In this document: piece by piece, positions 56,341-64,000 of the stretch
How the letters are laid out: every line of letters begins with the position of its first letter
Numbering within the stretch: position 1 is the first letter of the stretch
From: Roseibium polysiphoniae
Lineage (GTDB): Bacteria; Pseudomonadota; Alphaproteobacteria; Rhizobiales; Stappiaceae
Assembly (NCBI RefSeq): GCF_014842925.1
Contig: NZ_JACYXJ010000001.1
Span: forward strand, 434,001-498,000
DNA length: 64,000 bases
Direction: 5' to 3'
Position numbers and translations under genes: made by a program
Notes under the pieces: generated by a model
What the model was told of the DNA's origin: nothing
The model's database searches: none
Seen by the model: the letters and a program-made list of their open reading frames with translations, nothing else

Positions 56341-57009
56341 ATGCGAATTGCCATCATAGAGGACAACAAGGCCCTGGCGAATGCCATTGCCTATCGGCTC
56401 CGCGATCGTGGACATGCGGTCGATATCCTTCATGATGGCGATGATGCGGATGTGTTCCTGTCGCAGGACGGCGCCGACCTTGTGGTGCTCGACATCAACC
56501 TGCCCGGACAGAGCGGACTTGAAATTCTGCGTTCATTGCGCGCCCGGGCAGACAGCACGCCGGTGATCCTTCTGACCGCACGCAGTGAAACGAAAGACCG
56601 TGTCCAGGGGCTGGACACGGGCGCGGATGACTATCTGGTCAAGCCTTTTGAGATGGATGAGCTGGAGGCCCGGATCAGGGCCCTGTCGCGGCGCAAGGAT
56701 CTCGAGATCGGCGTCAGCGAGACCTTTGGCGCACTGGAGTTCAATCGCACGACGAGACAGGTGCGGGCCGGCAGCGAAAGACTGGAAATTCCGCGCCGCG
56801 AACTGGCCGTTCTGGAATGCCTTCTCGAGCGGCGTGGACGCATTGTCTCCAAGTCGCAATTGATCAATCACGTTTATGGGGTTGGCGCCGATATGGACGA
56901 CACGGCGATCGAGCCGCATGTCTCCCGGCTGCGGCGCCGTCTGGCCGAGCACGGCATCTCGATCAAGACCGCCCGTGGTCTGGGATACATGATTGAGGTC
57001 ACTGGATGA
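56341..57009 (+). CDS. tctD: Response regulator TctD, OmpR family
   Basis: A 222-residue response regulator. The receiver domain (1-118) has DLVVLDINLPGQSG with the phosphoacceptor Asp and ILLTARSE / DYLVKPF; the winged helix (~125-222) includes PRRELAVLECLLERRG and VEPHVSRLRRRL-type ending. ATG 56341 has AGGAGC upstream. It overlaps tctE by four bases and is divergent from tctC, so it probably activates the transporter in response to extracellular tricarboxylate. Confidence 0.93.
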   Translation: MRIAIIEDNKALANAIAYRLRDRGHAVDILHDGDDADVFLSQDGADLVVLDINLPGQSGLEILRSLRARADSTPVILLTARSETKDRVQGLDTGADDYLVKPFEMDELEARIRALSRRKDLEIGVSETFGALEFNRTTRQVRAGSERLEIPRRELAVLECLLERRGRIVSKSQLINHVYGVGADMDDTAIEPHVSRLRRRLAEHGISIKTARGLGYMIEVTG

Positions 57010-58376
57010 TCTGGCGTGGAACTTCGCTGCGAACCCGGCTGTTTGCGCTCATCCTGACACCCCTCGTTCTGATGGCCATACTCCTGGGATACTGGCGTTA
57101 CACCACCGCCCAGGAAACCTCGGAAGAGCTTTTCGACAGGACACTTCTATCCGCCGCTTTGGCCATTTCCCGAGATGTGGCCATCTCGGATGGCGACGCC
57201 TTGCTGCCCTCAACCCGCGACCTGATCGAAGACGTTTCGGGCGGTGAAGTCTTTTACCACGCGACGGGACCTGGCGGCATCTACATCACCGGCTACGCCT
57301 ATCCGCCGGCGTTGCCCGGGGGCAGCGCCGATGAAGGCTATGCGCCGCGCTTTTTCGAGGCCACTTATCGCGGCGAACGCGTCAGGGTGTTGAGCGTGAC
57401 CGAACGCATCACGATGGACAATCTGACCGCCGACGCCACGGTCACGGTCTGGCAGAGACTGGCCGATCGTCAGGCCTTCGCGATTGAGCTGGCGATCCGG
57501 CTGGTGGCGGTCATGGTCGCGCTTCTGGTGACCCTTGCCCTGGTCGTCTGGTTCGGCGTCGAACGCGGCCTGCGCCCTCTGCTGGACCTTCAGGACGCAA
57601 TTTCCATTCGCTCGCCCAACGATCTGAGTGAAATCCGACGTCCGGTCCCTGTCGAGGTTCAGGGAATTGTGCGAACGCTGAACCGCCTGTTCGGGCAGGT
57701 CGAAGAAAGCATCAGGGCACAACAGGTGTTTATCTCCGATGCGGCGCATCAGCTCCGCAATCCGGCGGCGGCGGTTCAGTCCATGGCAGAGGCCGTCAGG
57801 GATGCCCCTACAATGGCCGACAGGGACCTGCGAACAGCAGAACTGGTCAATGCGGCCCGCGCTTCCGCACGGGTTGCCGACCAGCTGCTGTCACTGGAGC
57901 GCTTGAAGCAGCCCGTCACCCAGACAGCACCGGTGGAATATGATCTGAGAGCCCTGGTGCAGGAAATCTGCGCAGATATCGGCCCTTCTGTTCTGTCCAG
58001 GGGCATCGAGTTTGAACTGGTTGCTCCCGACCAGGCGATACCGGTTTGTGGCGACAGGTTCTTTGTTGCCGAGGCCATCAAGAACCTGATCGACAATGCG
58101 CTCAAACATGGTGGTGACGGCTTGAGCGCCATCAGCGTTCACTGCGCCTGCGATGAGGTGGCTGCGCGCGTCACGGTCGCCGACGATGGCAAGGGGCTTT
58201 CACCGGAACAACGCGATGCGGCGTTTGGCCGGTTTTCGCAGGTAGAACCCTCCGACGGCAGTGGCCTTGGACTGGCCATTGCCCTGTCCGTCGCCGAACA
58301 TCACGGCGGCTCGCTTGTCATTGACCAGGTCGACAAGGGGGCGAGCCTGACGTTGACCATGGAATACGATCCCTGA
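57006..58376 (+). CDS. tctE: Sensor histidine kinase TctE
   Basis: A 456-residue membrane histidine kinase: two transmembrane helices (~13-31 and ~165-190) bracket a ~130-residue periplasmic sensor domain, then a HAMP-like linker, the H-box FISDAAHQLRNPAAAVQSMA (phospho-His) and an ATPase domain with NLIDNALKHGG, DDGKGLSPEQ and GSGLGLAIALSV. It resembles TctE-type citrate sensors. The last ~35 codons share a 33-base exact match with 63324-63356. Confidence 0.93.
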   Translation: MIWRGTSLRTRLFALILTPLVLMAILLGYWRYTTAQETSEELFDRTLLSAALAISRDVAISDGDALLPSTRDLIEDVSGGEVFYHATGPGGIYITGYAYPPALPGGSADEGYAPRFFEATYRGERVRVLSVTERITMDNLTADATVTVWQRLADRQAFAIELAIRLVAVMVALLVTLALVVWFGVERGLRPLLDLQDAISIRSPNDLSEIRRPVPVEVQGIVRTLNRLFGQVEESIRAQQVFISDAAHQLRNPAAAVQSMAEAVRDAPTMADRDLRTAELVNAARASARVADQLLSLERLKQPVTQTAPVEYDLRALVQEICADIGPSVLSRGIEFELVAPDQAIPVCGDRFFVAEAIKNLIDNALKHGGDGLSAISVHCACDEVAARVTVADDGKGLSPEQRDAAFGRFSQVEPSDGSGLGLAIALSVAEHHGGSLVIDQVDKGASLTLTMEYDP

Positions 58377-58526
58377 GGGGCCTGCGGCCCGCGCATGTCC
58401 GCAATCTCGGAACCGCATGTGGCGAATGTTCAGATGCCAACTGCATGATTCAGATTGCCAGAAATCCACTCTATTGAATTGAAAATATTGGCGAAAAATG
58501 TTTCTGCCGCGCCGCCGAGTTACCGC

Positions 58527-59567
58527 CTATTTGGCGGAGCGGTTCGTGCTTTCACGCGCACTCATTTCGAAGCCGACGTCAATGACGCTCGGGTCGGGCT
58601 CGGGGCCAGCCAGGGCCGCGTCCATCATGCTCATGGCTTGCTGTCCAATCTGAAGGCGGTGGGTGCGTACGCTGGAAATCGCAGGATTGGCCACGGCCAT
58701 CATCTCCAGGTCGTTGAAACCGCAGATGCCAATTTCGTTCGGGGTGTTCAATCCCCGCCGCTGGCATTCGAACAGTGCGCCGAGCGCCAGGTCATCATTG
58801 TTGCAGAGGATCGCGTCGGTATCAGGTGCCTTGGACAAAAGATCTGCGGTGAGTTCGCAGCCGAGCGTCACGGTTGAGGGCCGGGGGGTGGTCACGATCC
58901 GTGCCGGATCGTAGAGCTTTGCAGCGGTGGTGACTTCTTCGAAACCTTGCAGGCGCCGCTGGCTGCGCGGATCGAGCCGTGCCGCAATGTAACCGGGTTT
59001 CTTGTAACCCTTTTCGAGGAGGTGGCGCGTTGCGACCCGCGACGCTTCGATATGGGAAAAGCCGATCATCATGTCATAGGGCGCCGGGCCGCATTCCATG
59101 ATCTGGACAATCCGGCAGTCGGCATTCATCAGCAGTTTCGAGGTCGCCTCCGATTGCTCAAGGCCCGACAGGATCAGGCCCGCCGGTTTCTGGCTCAGGA
59201 AGGTTCGTACGAGCCGTTCTTCTTCCAGCGGCGAGTAGCGCGAATTTCCGAGTTGGATCTGCCATTTAGATCCCTCCGATGTCTCAAAGATGCCGCGCAT
59301 GACGTCTGAAAAGACGTTGTTGGTGACCGAGGGAACGACGACACCGATGACATTGGTCTTGCCGACCGCGAGCGCCCGCGCGGCGGGGTCGGGGATATAG
59401 CCGAGACGGTCGACGACGGACATGATCTTGTCCAGCGTCTTCTTCGACACCTTGTCCGGATGGCGAAGTGCGCGCGACACTGTTATAGCGCTAACACCGG
59501 CTTCCTTGGCGACATCTGATAAATTTGCTTTCAAATTACCTCGTAAAATCAGTAATTTATCATTCAT
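58527..59567 (-). CDS. LacI-family regulator (GntR/gluconate-type)
   Basis: A 346-residue LacI regulator with helix-turn-helix LSDVAKEAGVSAITVSRALR and a periplasmic-binding-like effector domain (~70-330). Its relatives repress gluconate genes in E. coli. It is divergent from gntK and the TRAP genes, and an operator-like dyad lies in the shared region. Start is uncertain: ATG 59567 has no ribosome site; TTG 59534, behind ACGAGGTAA, would give MKANLSDVAK, closer to the typical LacI start. Confidence 0.92.
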   Translation of the reverse strand: MNDKLLILRGNLKANLSDVAKEAGVSAITVSRALRHPDKVSKKTLDKIMSVVDRLGYIPDPAARALAVGKTNVIGVVVPSVTNNVFSDVMRGIFETSEGSKWQIQLGNSRYSPLEEERLVRTFLSQKPAGLILSGLEQSEATSKLLMNADCRIVQIMECGPAPYDMMIGFSHIEASRVATRHLLEKGYKKPGYIAARLDPRSQRRLQGFEEVTTAAKLYDPARIVTTPRPSTVTLGCELTADLLSKAPDTDAILCNNDDLALGALFECQRRGLNTPNEIGICGFNDLEMMAVANPAISSVRTHRLQIGQQAMSMMDAALAGPEPDPSVIDVGFEMSARESTNRSAK

Positions 59568-59611
59568 TCATTACGGGTTTTGAACTTAGATGAAAACTAA
59601 TCATTTGACAA

Positions 59612-59627
59612 ATGTTAGCGCTGTCAT
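59612..59627. promoter_or_regulatory. Probable LacI-family operator
   Basis: ATGTTAGCGCTGTCAT has dyad symmetry at 12 of 16 positions with an AGCGCT centre, as in GntR/LacI-type operators. It lies between the divergent LacI gene and gntK. A related AGCGCT dyad (59481-59496) is inside the LacI coding region and may be coincidental. Confidence 0.6.
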
Positions 59628-59665
59628 TTTGTATGTGCCGTGAAGAAACAAGGGCAACGATAAAA

Positions 59666-60235
59666 ATGGATCATGGGGAGACAGGGGGGAATGCCTCAAG
59701 ACCCGTCGCTGCAAGTCCTGTCTTTGTGATGGGGGTCTGCGGTGTGGGGAAGAGCCTGTTGGCCCGCCGGCTGGCCGACGCACTCGGCGTGGCGATGGTG
59801 GAGGCCGATGATTTCCACAGCGATGAGAATAGGCGCAAAATGGCTCGGGACCTGCCATTGACCGACGCGGATCGGTTGCCCTGGCTTGATGCGGTTTCCG
59901 CCGCTGCAAAGCGGCAGGTCCAGTCGACGGGTGGCGCCGTTGTGGCGTGCTCCTGTCTTCGGCGCGCCTACCGCGATCGTATCCGTGGCGCGCTTGGGAA
60001 TAGCGTTTTTCTGCACCTGGCCGGTCCCCGGGCGCTGATTGCCGAACGGCTTGCAGCACGCACAAGCCATTTCGTTGGAGCCGGGCTGCTGGATAGTCAG
60101 CTGGATATTCTGGAGCCGCTTGAAGACGATGAAAGCGGCATTGCCCTCGAGATAAATGTGCCGATCGACGATGTGGTCGTGACGGCACTTGATGAATTGC
60201 GGCGCATGGGTGCGCCCGCACAAAGCATTGTCTGA
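59666..60235 (+). CDS. gntK: Gluconokinase
   Basis: A 189-residue P-loop kinase phosphorylating gluconate to 6-phosphogluconate. The Walker A is FVMGVCGVGKSLLARRLA, with VEADDFHSDENRRKM, PLTDADRLPWLDAV and HFVGAGLLDSQLDILEPLE all typical. ATG 59666 (MDHGETGGNAS) is chosen; ATG 59729 would remove the non-conserved N-terminus. It precedes the TRAP receptor gene by 38 bases on the same strand, so uptake and phosphorylation of a sugar acid are linked. Confidence 0.93.
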   Translation: MDHGETGGNASRPVAASPVFVMGVCGVGKSLLARRLADALGVAMVEADDFHSDENRRKMARDLPLTDADRLPWLDAVSAAAKRQVQSTGGAVVACSCLRRAYRDRIRGALGNSVFLHLAGPRALIAERLAARTSHFVGAGLLDSQLDILEPLEDDESGIALEINVPIDDVVVTALDELRRMGAPAQSIV

Positions 60236-60273
60236 CAATTTCGGACGATGCAGCACAACCTGGGAGGAAAAAA

Positions 60274-61296
60274 ATGTTGACGAAATTTTCCAAAATCGCT
60301 TTGGCGACCGTCGCCATCGGGGCCTTTGCCTCTTCGGCGCTGGCCGCGGACTTCGAGTTCCGTTTTCAGTCATCCGATCCCGCCGGAAATCCGAATTTTC
60401 AGCTGCAGCAAGGCTGGGCTGAAAGCATAAGCGACAAGACGGGCGGGCGTATCGCCATCGAACTGTTGCCTGTGGAATCCATTGTTGCGCACAACGAAAC
60501 ACAGGATGCGATCGTGGCCGGCATTCTCGACGGTCACATCACAGACACGTCGTATTTCTCCGGCAAGGACCCGGCCTTTGGTCTCGTTGCCAATCCGGTT
60601 GGCGCCTGGTCGTCTCCCGACGAAATGTTTGCCTTCATGGACAACGGCGGCGGCAAGGAACTCATGAATGAGCTTCTTGAGCCCTATGGATTGCACTTCA
60701 TCGGTGCGACCACACCCGGCCTTGAGGCCTTCGTCTCCAAGGTCCAGCTCAACGGTGTTGATGACCTTAAGGGCCTGAAGATGCGCGCACCTGAAGGGCT
60801 CGTGCAGCAGGTCTTTGCGGCAGCTGGCGCCGCTCCGGTCAACCTGCCGGGCTCCGAGGTCTTCACGGCGCTGGACAAGGGCGTGATCGATGCGGCGGAT
60901 TACACCGTGTTCTCGACCAACCATGCCCAGGGCATGCACGGCGTTGCGCCTTTCCCCGTGTATCCCGGCTTCCACTCCATGCCATTGGTCGAGATCTCCA
61001 TGAGCAAGGCCAAGTGGGATGCCCTTCCGGCTGACCTACAGGCAGCCCTGACCGAAAGTGTTGCCGAGTTTTCCCGCAGCCAGGTTGCAGCGCTGGCCGA
61101 ACGCGACATGAAGGCGATCGAGGAAGCCAAGGCAGGCGGTGAAGTGACCGTGATTGACTGGGCACCCGAGGAACGTGCCAAGTTCCGCACCATCGCCAAG
61201 GGCGAATGGGAGAAGGTTGCGGGCCGCTCCAAAAACGCGCAGCGCGTTTATGACGTCCTGACCGGCTACCTCAAAGAAAACGGCCTGATGCAGTGA
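60274..61296 (+). CDS. dctP: TRAP transporter substrate-binding protein DctP
   Basis: A 340-residue periplasmic receptor: signal peptide MLTKFSKIALATVAIGAFA (to ~Ala24), then the DctP fold with LKGLKMRAPEGLVQQVFAAA and the substrate-binding Arg in that motif. GGAGGAAAAAA precedes the ATG. Clustering with gntK suggests gluconate or a similar sugar acid as ligand. A terminator-like hairpin follows 19 bases after the stop. Confidence 0.93.
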   Translation: MLTKFSKIALATVAIGAFASSALAADFEFRFQSSDPAGNPNFQLQQGWAESISDKTGGRIAIELLPVESIVAHNETQDAIVAGILDGHITDTSYFSGKDPAFGLVANPVGAWSSPDEMFAFMDNGGGKELMNELLEPYGLHFIGATTPGLEAFVSKVQLNGVDDLKGLKMRAPEGLVQQVFAAAGAAPVNLPGSEVFTALDKGVIDAADYTVFSTNHAQGMHGVAPFPVYPGFHSMPLVEISMSKAKWDALPADLQAALTESVAEFSRSQVAALAERDMKAIEEAKAGGEVTVIDWAPEERAKFRTIAKGEWEKVAGRSKNAQRVYDVLTGYLKENGLMQ

Positions 61297-61314
61297 TCTG
61301 AGTGGTTAAATGAG

Positions 61315-61340
61315 AACGGGCGCCCCTGGCGCCCGTTTTT
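61315..61340 (+). terminator. Hairpin between dctP and dctQ
   Basis: A perfect 10-bp stem (AACGGGCGCC with GGCGCCCGTT, loop CCT) followed by TTT, 19 bases after dctP. It resembles an intrinsic terminator and may lower dctQM transcription relative to the receptor, which is usually needed in excess. Confidence 0.75.
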
Positions 61341-61361
61341 ATTGGAAGGAGGGAAGCTCAG

Positions 61362-61916
61362 GTGTCCGACTTGGAAGACGCTCACGCAATCGAAAAAGAA
61401 GACCCGGGTGCCATTGCCGAGGCCGGGATGCTTGGCCGGTGGATCGACCGGGGTGGCATCGTGTTCGCCATCGGCATCGTCCTGTCGATGGTCATTCTCA
61501 TCAATGAAGTGCTGCTTCGCTACCTGTTCAATGCGCCGACCATCTGGGCGCATGAAACCACGATCTTTCTCTGCGGAACGGCCTTCATCTACGGCGGGCT
61601 CTATTGTACTGCGCGCGACAAGCACATCCGGGTCGTTCTGATCTATGACGTTCTGCCCAGGCGTCTGCGCAGGCTTCTCGACATCGTGATTTCGCTGGTT
61701 TGCGCCGGTGCGAGCGCGATTTTTTCATGGGCGGCGTGGACCATGGTTCTCCGAGCCGCATTTCGGCCTGATGGCAGCTTCCGTCTGGAGCGGTCCGGCA
61801 GTGCCTGGGACCCGGTCTATCCAGGTGCGATCAAGATTTTTCTCCTGGCCGTTCTGGCGGTCATGGCCGTCCAGTTTCTGCTCCTGGCCTTTAACTACGC
61901 GCGGGGGCGCCGGTGA
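61362..61916 (+). CDS. dctQ: TRAP transporter small permease DctQ
   Basis: A 184-residue membrane protein with four predicted helices, e.g. GIVFAIGIVLSMVILINEVL. HETTIFLCGTAFIYGG and RDKHIRVVLIYDVL are typical DctQ segments. It starts with GTG 61362 behind GGAGGG and overlaps dctM by four bases. Confidence 0.92.
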   Translation: MSDLEDAHAIEKEDPGAIAEAGMLGRWIDRGGIVFAIGIVLSMVILINEVLLRYLFNAPTIWAHETTIFLCGTAFIYGGLYCTARDKHIRVVLIYDVLPRRLRRLLDIVISLVCAGASAIFSWAAWTMVLRAAFRPDGSFRLERSGSAWDPVYPGAIKIFLLAVLAVMAVQFLLLAFNYARGRR

Positions 61917-63232
61917 CTGACATTTTCGGATCTTTTCAATCGCTCGGGATCGAGAGCGGTACCCTTTTGATGTTCGTGATGCTCCTGGGGCTGCTGGTCT
62001 CCGGCATTCCGCTGGCGTTCGTGACGCTGCTCGTTGCCCTGGTGTTCGCCCTTGGCTGGTTCGGGCCGATGGTCGTTCCCCTGATCACGAGCCGGGTCTA
62101 CACCTTCGTATCGTCATTCGTCTTTGTTTCCGTGCCCATGTTTGTCCTGATGGCGGCCATTTTGGACCGATCGGGCATTGCGCGCGATCTCTTCGATGCG
62201 ATGAAACTGCTGGGCGGGCGCCTGCGGGGCGGCGTCGCCATTCAGACCATCGTGGTGGCTGTCATTCTGGCGGCGATGAGCGGCATCATCGGCGGGGAGG
62301 TTGTTCTGCTCGGCCTGGTCGCGCTGCCGCAGATGCTCCGGCTTGGCTATGACAAGAAGCTCGCGATCGGCGTGGTCTGCGCAGGCGGTGCACTCGGCAC
62401 GATGGTGCCACCGTCCATCGTGCTCATCATCTATGGTCTGACCGCGAACGTCTCCGTCGGCGATCTCTTCACCGCCGCCTTTATCCCCGGCCTCATGCTG
62501 GCGAGCTTTTATGTGGCCTATGTGCTGATCCGGGCCTACCTGAACCCGGCCATTGCCCCCATTCCCGACGAAGAGCCTGTTTCCATAGGTGAAAAGCTTC
62601 GGCTCCTGAAAGGCTTGTTCCTGCCTCTGCTGGTCGTGGCCGGTGTCCTAGGCTCGATCTATGGCGGCGTGGCAAGCATCACCGAAGCCTCGGCTGTCGG
62701 CGTCGCCGGCGTGCTTGTATCCACCATCTTGCGCGGCGAATTCTCGCTCGGCCTGCTGAAAGGGGCGGCGCTGCAGACCCTTCAGACCGTCGGCATGATC
62801 GTCTGGATCGGGATCGGAGCCAGTGCCCTGGTTGGCGTGTTCAACCTGATGGGCGGCATCAAGTTCGTTTCGGCGCTGATCACCGGCATCTCGGACGATC
62901 CGACCATCATATTGCTGTTCATGATGCTGATCCTGTTCGTCCTCGGCATGTTCCTGGACTGGGTTGGCATTGCCCTTCTGACCATGCCAATCTTCGTGCC
63001 GATCATCACGCAGCTTGGCTACGACCCCGTCTGGTTCGGCGTGCTCTTTTGCATGAACATGCAGGTGTCTTTCCTGTCGCCGCCATTTGGGCCCGCGGCC
63101 TTCTATCTGAAGAGCGTCGCGCCTCCGGACATATCGCTGGGAACCATCTTCCGGTCGCTCCTGCCATTCATCGCCATGCAGATGCTGGCACTGGCCATTC
63201 TGATTGCAGCGCCCTGGATCACCGGCAGGTAA
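61913..63232 (+). CDS. dctM: TRAP transporter large permease DctM
   Basis: A 439-residue membrane protein of about 12 helices that forms the transport channel with DctQ. Conserved DctM segments include FVFVSVPMFVLMAAILDRSG, GAALGTMVPPSI-like GGALGTMVPPSIVLIIYG and FLDWVGIALLTMPIFVPII. Translation is coupled to dctQ through a GTGA overlap. A strong terminator follows. Confidence 0.94.
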   Translation: MTDIFGSFQSLGIESGTLLMFVMLLGLLVSGIPLAFVTLLVALVFALGWFGPMVVPLITSRVYTFVSSFVFVSVPMFVLMAAILDRSGIARDLFDAMKLLGGRLRGGVAIQTIVVAVILAAMSGIIGGEVVLLGLVALPQMLRLGYDKKLAIGVVCAGGALGTMVPPSIVLIIYGLTANVSVGDLFTAAFIPGLMLASFYVAYVLIRAYLNPAIAPIPDEEPVSIGEKLRLLKGLFLPLLVVAGVLGSIYGGVASITEASAVGVAGVLVSTILRGEFSLGLLKGAALQTLQTVGMIVWIGIGASALVGVFNLMGGIKFVSALITGISDDPTIILLFMMLILFVLGMFLDWVGIALLTMPIFVPIITQLGYDPVWFGVLFCMNMQVSFLSPPFGPAAFYLKSVAPPDISLGTIFRSLLPFIAMQMLALAILIAAPWITGR

Positions 63233-63254
63233 CCTGGCGGACGCAAAGACGACC

Positions 63255-63286
63255 GGCCATCGCTCAGACCGAGCGGTGGCCTTTTT
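63255..63286 (+). terminator. Intrinsic terminator after dctM
   Basis: An 11-bp stem with one T-G pair (63255-63265 with 63271-63281, loop AGACC) is followed by TTTTT, 23 bases after the dctM stop. It marks the end of the gntK-dctPQM unit. Confidence 0.85.
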
Positions 63287-63312
63287 CTTTTGTTCAGCCG
63301 GCATTTGGGGCA

Positions 63313-63390
63313 GATGATTACGACGGCTCGCTTGTCATTGACCAGGTCGACAAGGGCGCTTTCCGGTTCAGGACGACCCTCTGGCTCACC
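63313..63390 (+). pseudogene. Fragment of a TctE-like histidine kinase C-terminus
   Basis: The plus strand encodes GSLVIDQVDKGA, the same residues as the last part of tctE, and 33 consecutive bases (63324-63356) are identical to 58307-58339. The rest of the kinase is absent. It looks like a short duplicated or recombined piece of DNA; it has no start codon or ribosome site of its own. Confidence 0.7.
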
Positions 63391-63429
63391 ATGACGGGGA
63401 TGGGTTTAACGAACCTTCAAAAAGCCGGT

Positions 63430-63639
63430 TTACCCATCTTCGCACCCTCTCCATGTGACCTTGAAACCTGGGACACGCACCTGTCCGGGCGTCTGGATCT
63501 TCAACCCGAATTCTTTGGATTGGCGAATGGGATTGCCAACCGGGTAAAGCGATCCCGGTCAGCCGGTAACGGAGTCGCCCCCCTGGCAGCGGCTTATGCA
63601 TGGAGAACTCTCAAGGCTGCCTATCTTGTAAGACGGTAG
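63430..63639 (+). pseudogene. Remnant of a phage-type DNA methyltransferase C-terminus
   Basis: About 70 codons encode LPIFAPSPCDLETWDTHL, FFGLANGIANRVKRSRSAGN and GVAPLAAAYAWRTLKAAYL. This resembles the C-terminal segment of site-specific DNA (often cytosine) methyltransferases of phage or prophage origin, where RLRALGNGVVP.AA.AWRTL is common. The catalytic domain and start are missing, so it is a fragment. Recognition is from pattern memory. Confidence 0.5.
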
Positions 63640-63826
63640 TGGTTTGGGATGTCGGTTGCGAATTGAACTCATGACCAGCTTGGGGCCAGAAGCGGACTGA
63701 CGGCTTGCGGGCAATGATGAGGGAAAGCTGCCATTTGACTTGATCGTGCTGATTGTCTCTTTTGATCGAGATAAGGATGCTGACATTGGATCGGGTCGTT
63801 GTTGGGAGGCAATATGTTTGGCTTAG
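63640..63826. other. Low-GC non-coding stretch
   Basis: No gene supported. A strong GGGAGG site (63804-63809) precedes an ATG at 63814 that opens a frame of only 20 codons, possibly a leader or a frameshifted start of the next gene. Confidence 0.4.
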
Positions 63827-63895
63827 ATGATTGCACGCAACCTCAACGTGTTCCAAAGAATTTTCGAGGGAACTGATCAAGGTGGACATTACAAA

Positions 63896-64000
63896 ATGAT
63901 GATGGGAGAGGATTACGTTGCTCTTCCGGCCACGGGTGCGGATGAACCGCGTACAAATGTTGTGACTATAGCAGAGGGTGCAGCAATTGTTGAGCAAGGC
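63896..64000 (+). CDS. 5' end of an unidentified gene (runs off window)
   Basis: A frame open to the window edge encodes MMMGEDYVALPATGADEPRT and NVVTIAEGAAIVEQG. ATG 63896 has AAGGTGG about ten bases upstream; an in-frame ATG at 63827 is also possible. The sequence is too short to assign; the Val/Thr/Gly/Ala-rich style recalls N-termini of large repeat-containing surface or RTX-like proteins, but that is speculation. It is lower in GC than the preceding genes. Confidence 0.5.
   Translation, partial: MMMGEDYVALPATGADEPRTNVVTIAEGAAIVEQG

Noticed and set aside
59481..59496. Second LacI operator inside the regulator gene
   Set aside because: The dyad coincides with conserved helix-turn-helix codons, so the symmetry may be due to coding; listed only as a remark.
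63611..63997. 128-codon open frame on the minus strand near the window end
   Set aside because: No recognised motif or ribosome site, and it overlaps the open plus-strand frame; composition looks random.

Overview
The window reads as a chromosomal segment of a marine-type alphaproteobacterium, probably of the Stappiaceae (Roseibium/Labrenzia/Stappia-like). The inference rests on alphaproteobacterial gene blocks: bifunctional (p)ppGpp synthetase-rpoZ, the ldtR-ldtP pair, glyA-nrdR-ribD-ribE-ribH-nusB-thiL, bamE/Cbp3-type chaperone/YceD/plsX/fabH/ihfA/merR, a K+-independent hppA, and abundant TRAP and TTT transporters. Species cannot be fixed from the sequence alone.

Layout. (1) 1-10.6 kb, housekeeping: 5' part of spoT/rsh, rpoZ, NYN-domain protein, family-5 uracil-DNA glycosylase, bpt, SLC13 permease, RDD protein, threonine ammonia-lyase, hemB, and an unusual PTS-EIIC/EAL fusion. 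(2) 10.6-14.6 kb, valine catabolism: isobutyryl-CoA dehydrogenase, 3-hydroxyisobutyryl-CoA hydrolase and mmsB with a small membrane protein, behind a perfect LiuR-like palindrome. (3) 14.7-17.3 kb, envelope: LdtR regulator and L,D-transpeptidase. (4) 17.4-23.3 kb, one-carbon, dNTP-regulation and riboflavin/thiamine cluster. (5) 23.3-35.6 kb, accessory region: three MFS carriers, two LysR regulators, a cold-shock protein with two charged small proteins, dispersed palindromic repeats, a decayed small secreted protein, a CoiA-like protein, and a LysR-linked aminotransferase/HAD/aldolase operon whose aldolase is frameshifted. (6) 35.8-45.7 kb, core again: hppA, bamE, chaperone, yceD, plsX, fabH, ihfA, merR, glycerophosphodiester phosphodiesterase, cytochrome P450. 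(7) 45.8-58.4 kb, a dense tricarboxylate locus: GntR-tcuA-tcuB, an AbrB-family membrane protein, tctC-tctA/B fusion-prpF-uspA-2-hydroxyacid dehydrogenase, and divergent tctDE. (8) 58.5-63.3 kb, predicted gluconate-type module: LacI regulator, gluconokinase, DctPQM TRAP transporter. (9) 63.3-64.0 kb, a scar holding a copy of the tctE 3' end and a DNA-methyltransferase C-terminus, then the start of an unidentified gene leaving the window.

How the parts work together: in the tct locus a two-component system (TctDE) probably induces a tripartite carrier (TctC receptor plus fused TctA/TctB). PrpF (aconitate-type isomerase) and TcuAB (tricarballylate dehydrogenase plus electron-transfer partner) would both deliver cis-aconitate to the TCA cycle. 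This combination is the most interesting system here. The gntK-TRAP unit likely imports and phosphorylates gluconate or a related sugar acid under LacI-type repression. I saw no tRNA, rRNA, CRISPR array or intact insertion sequence.
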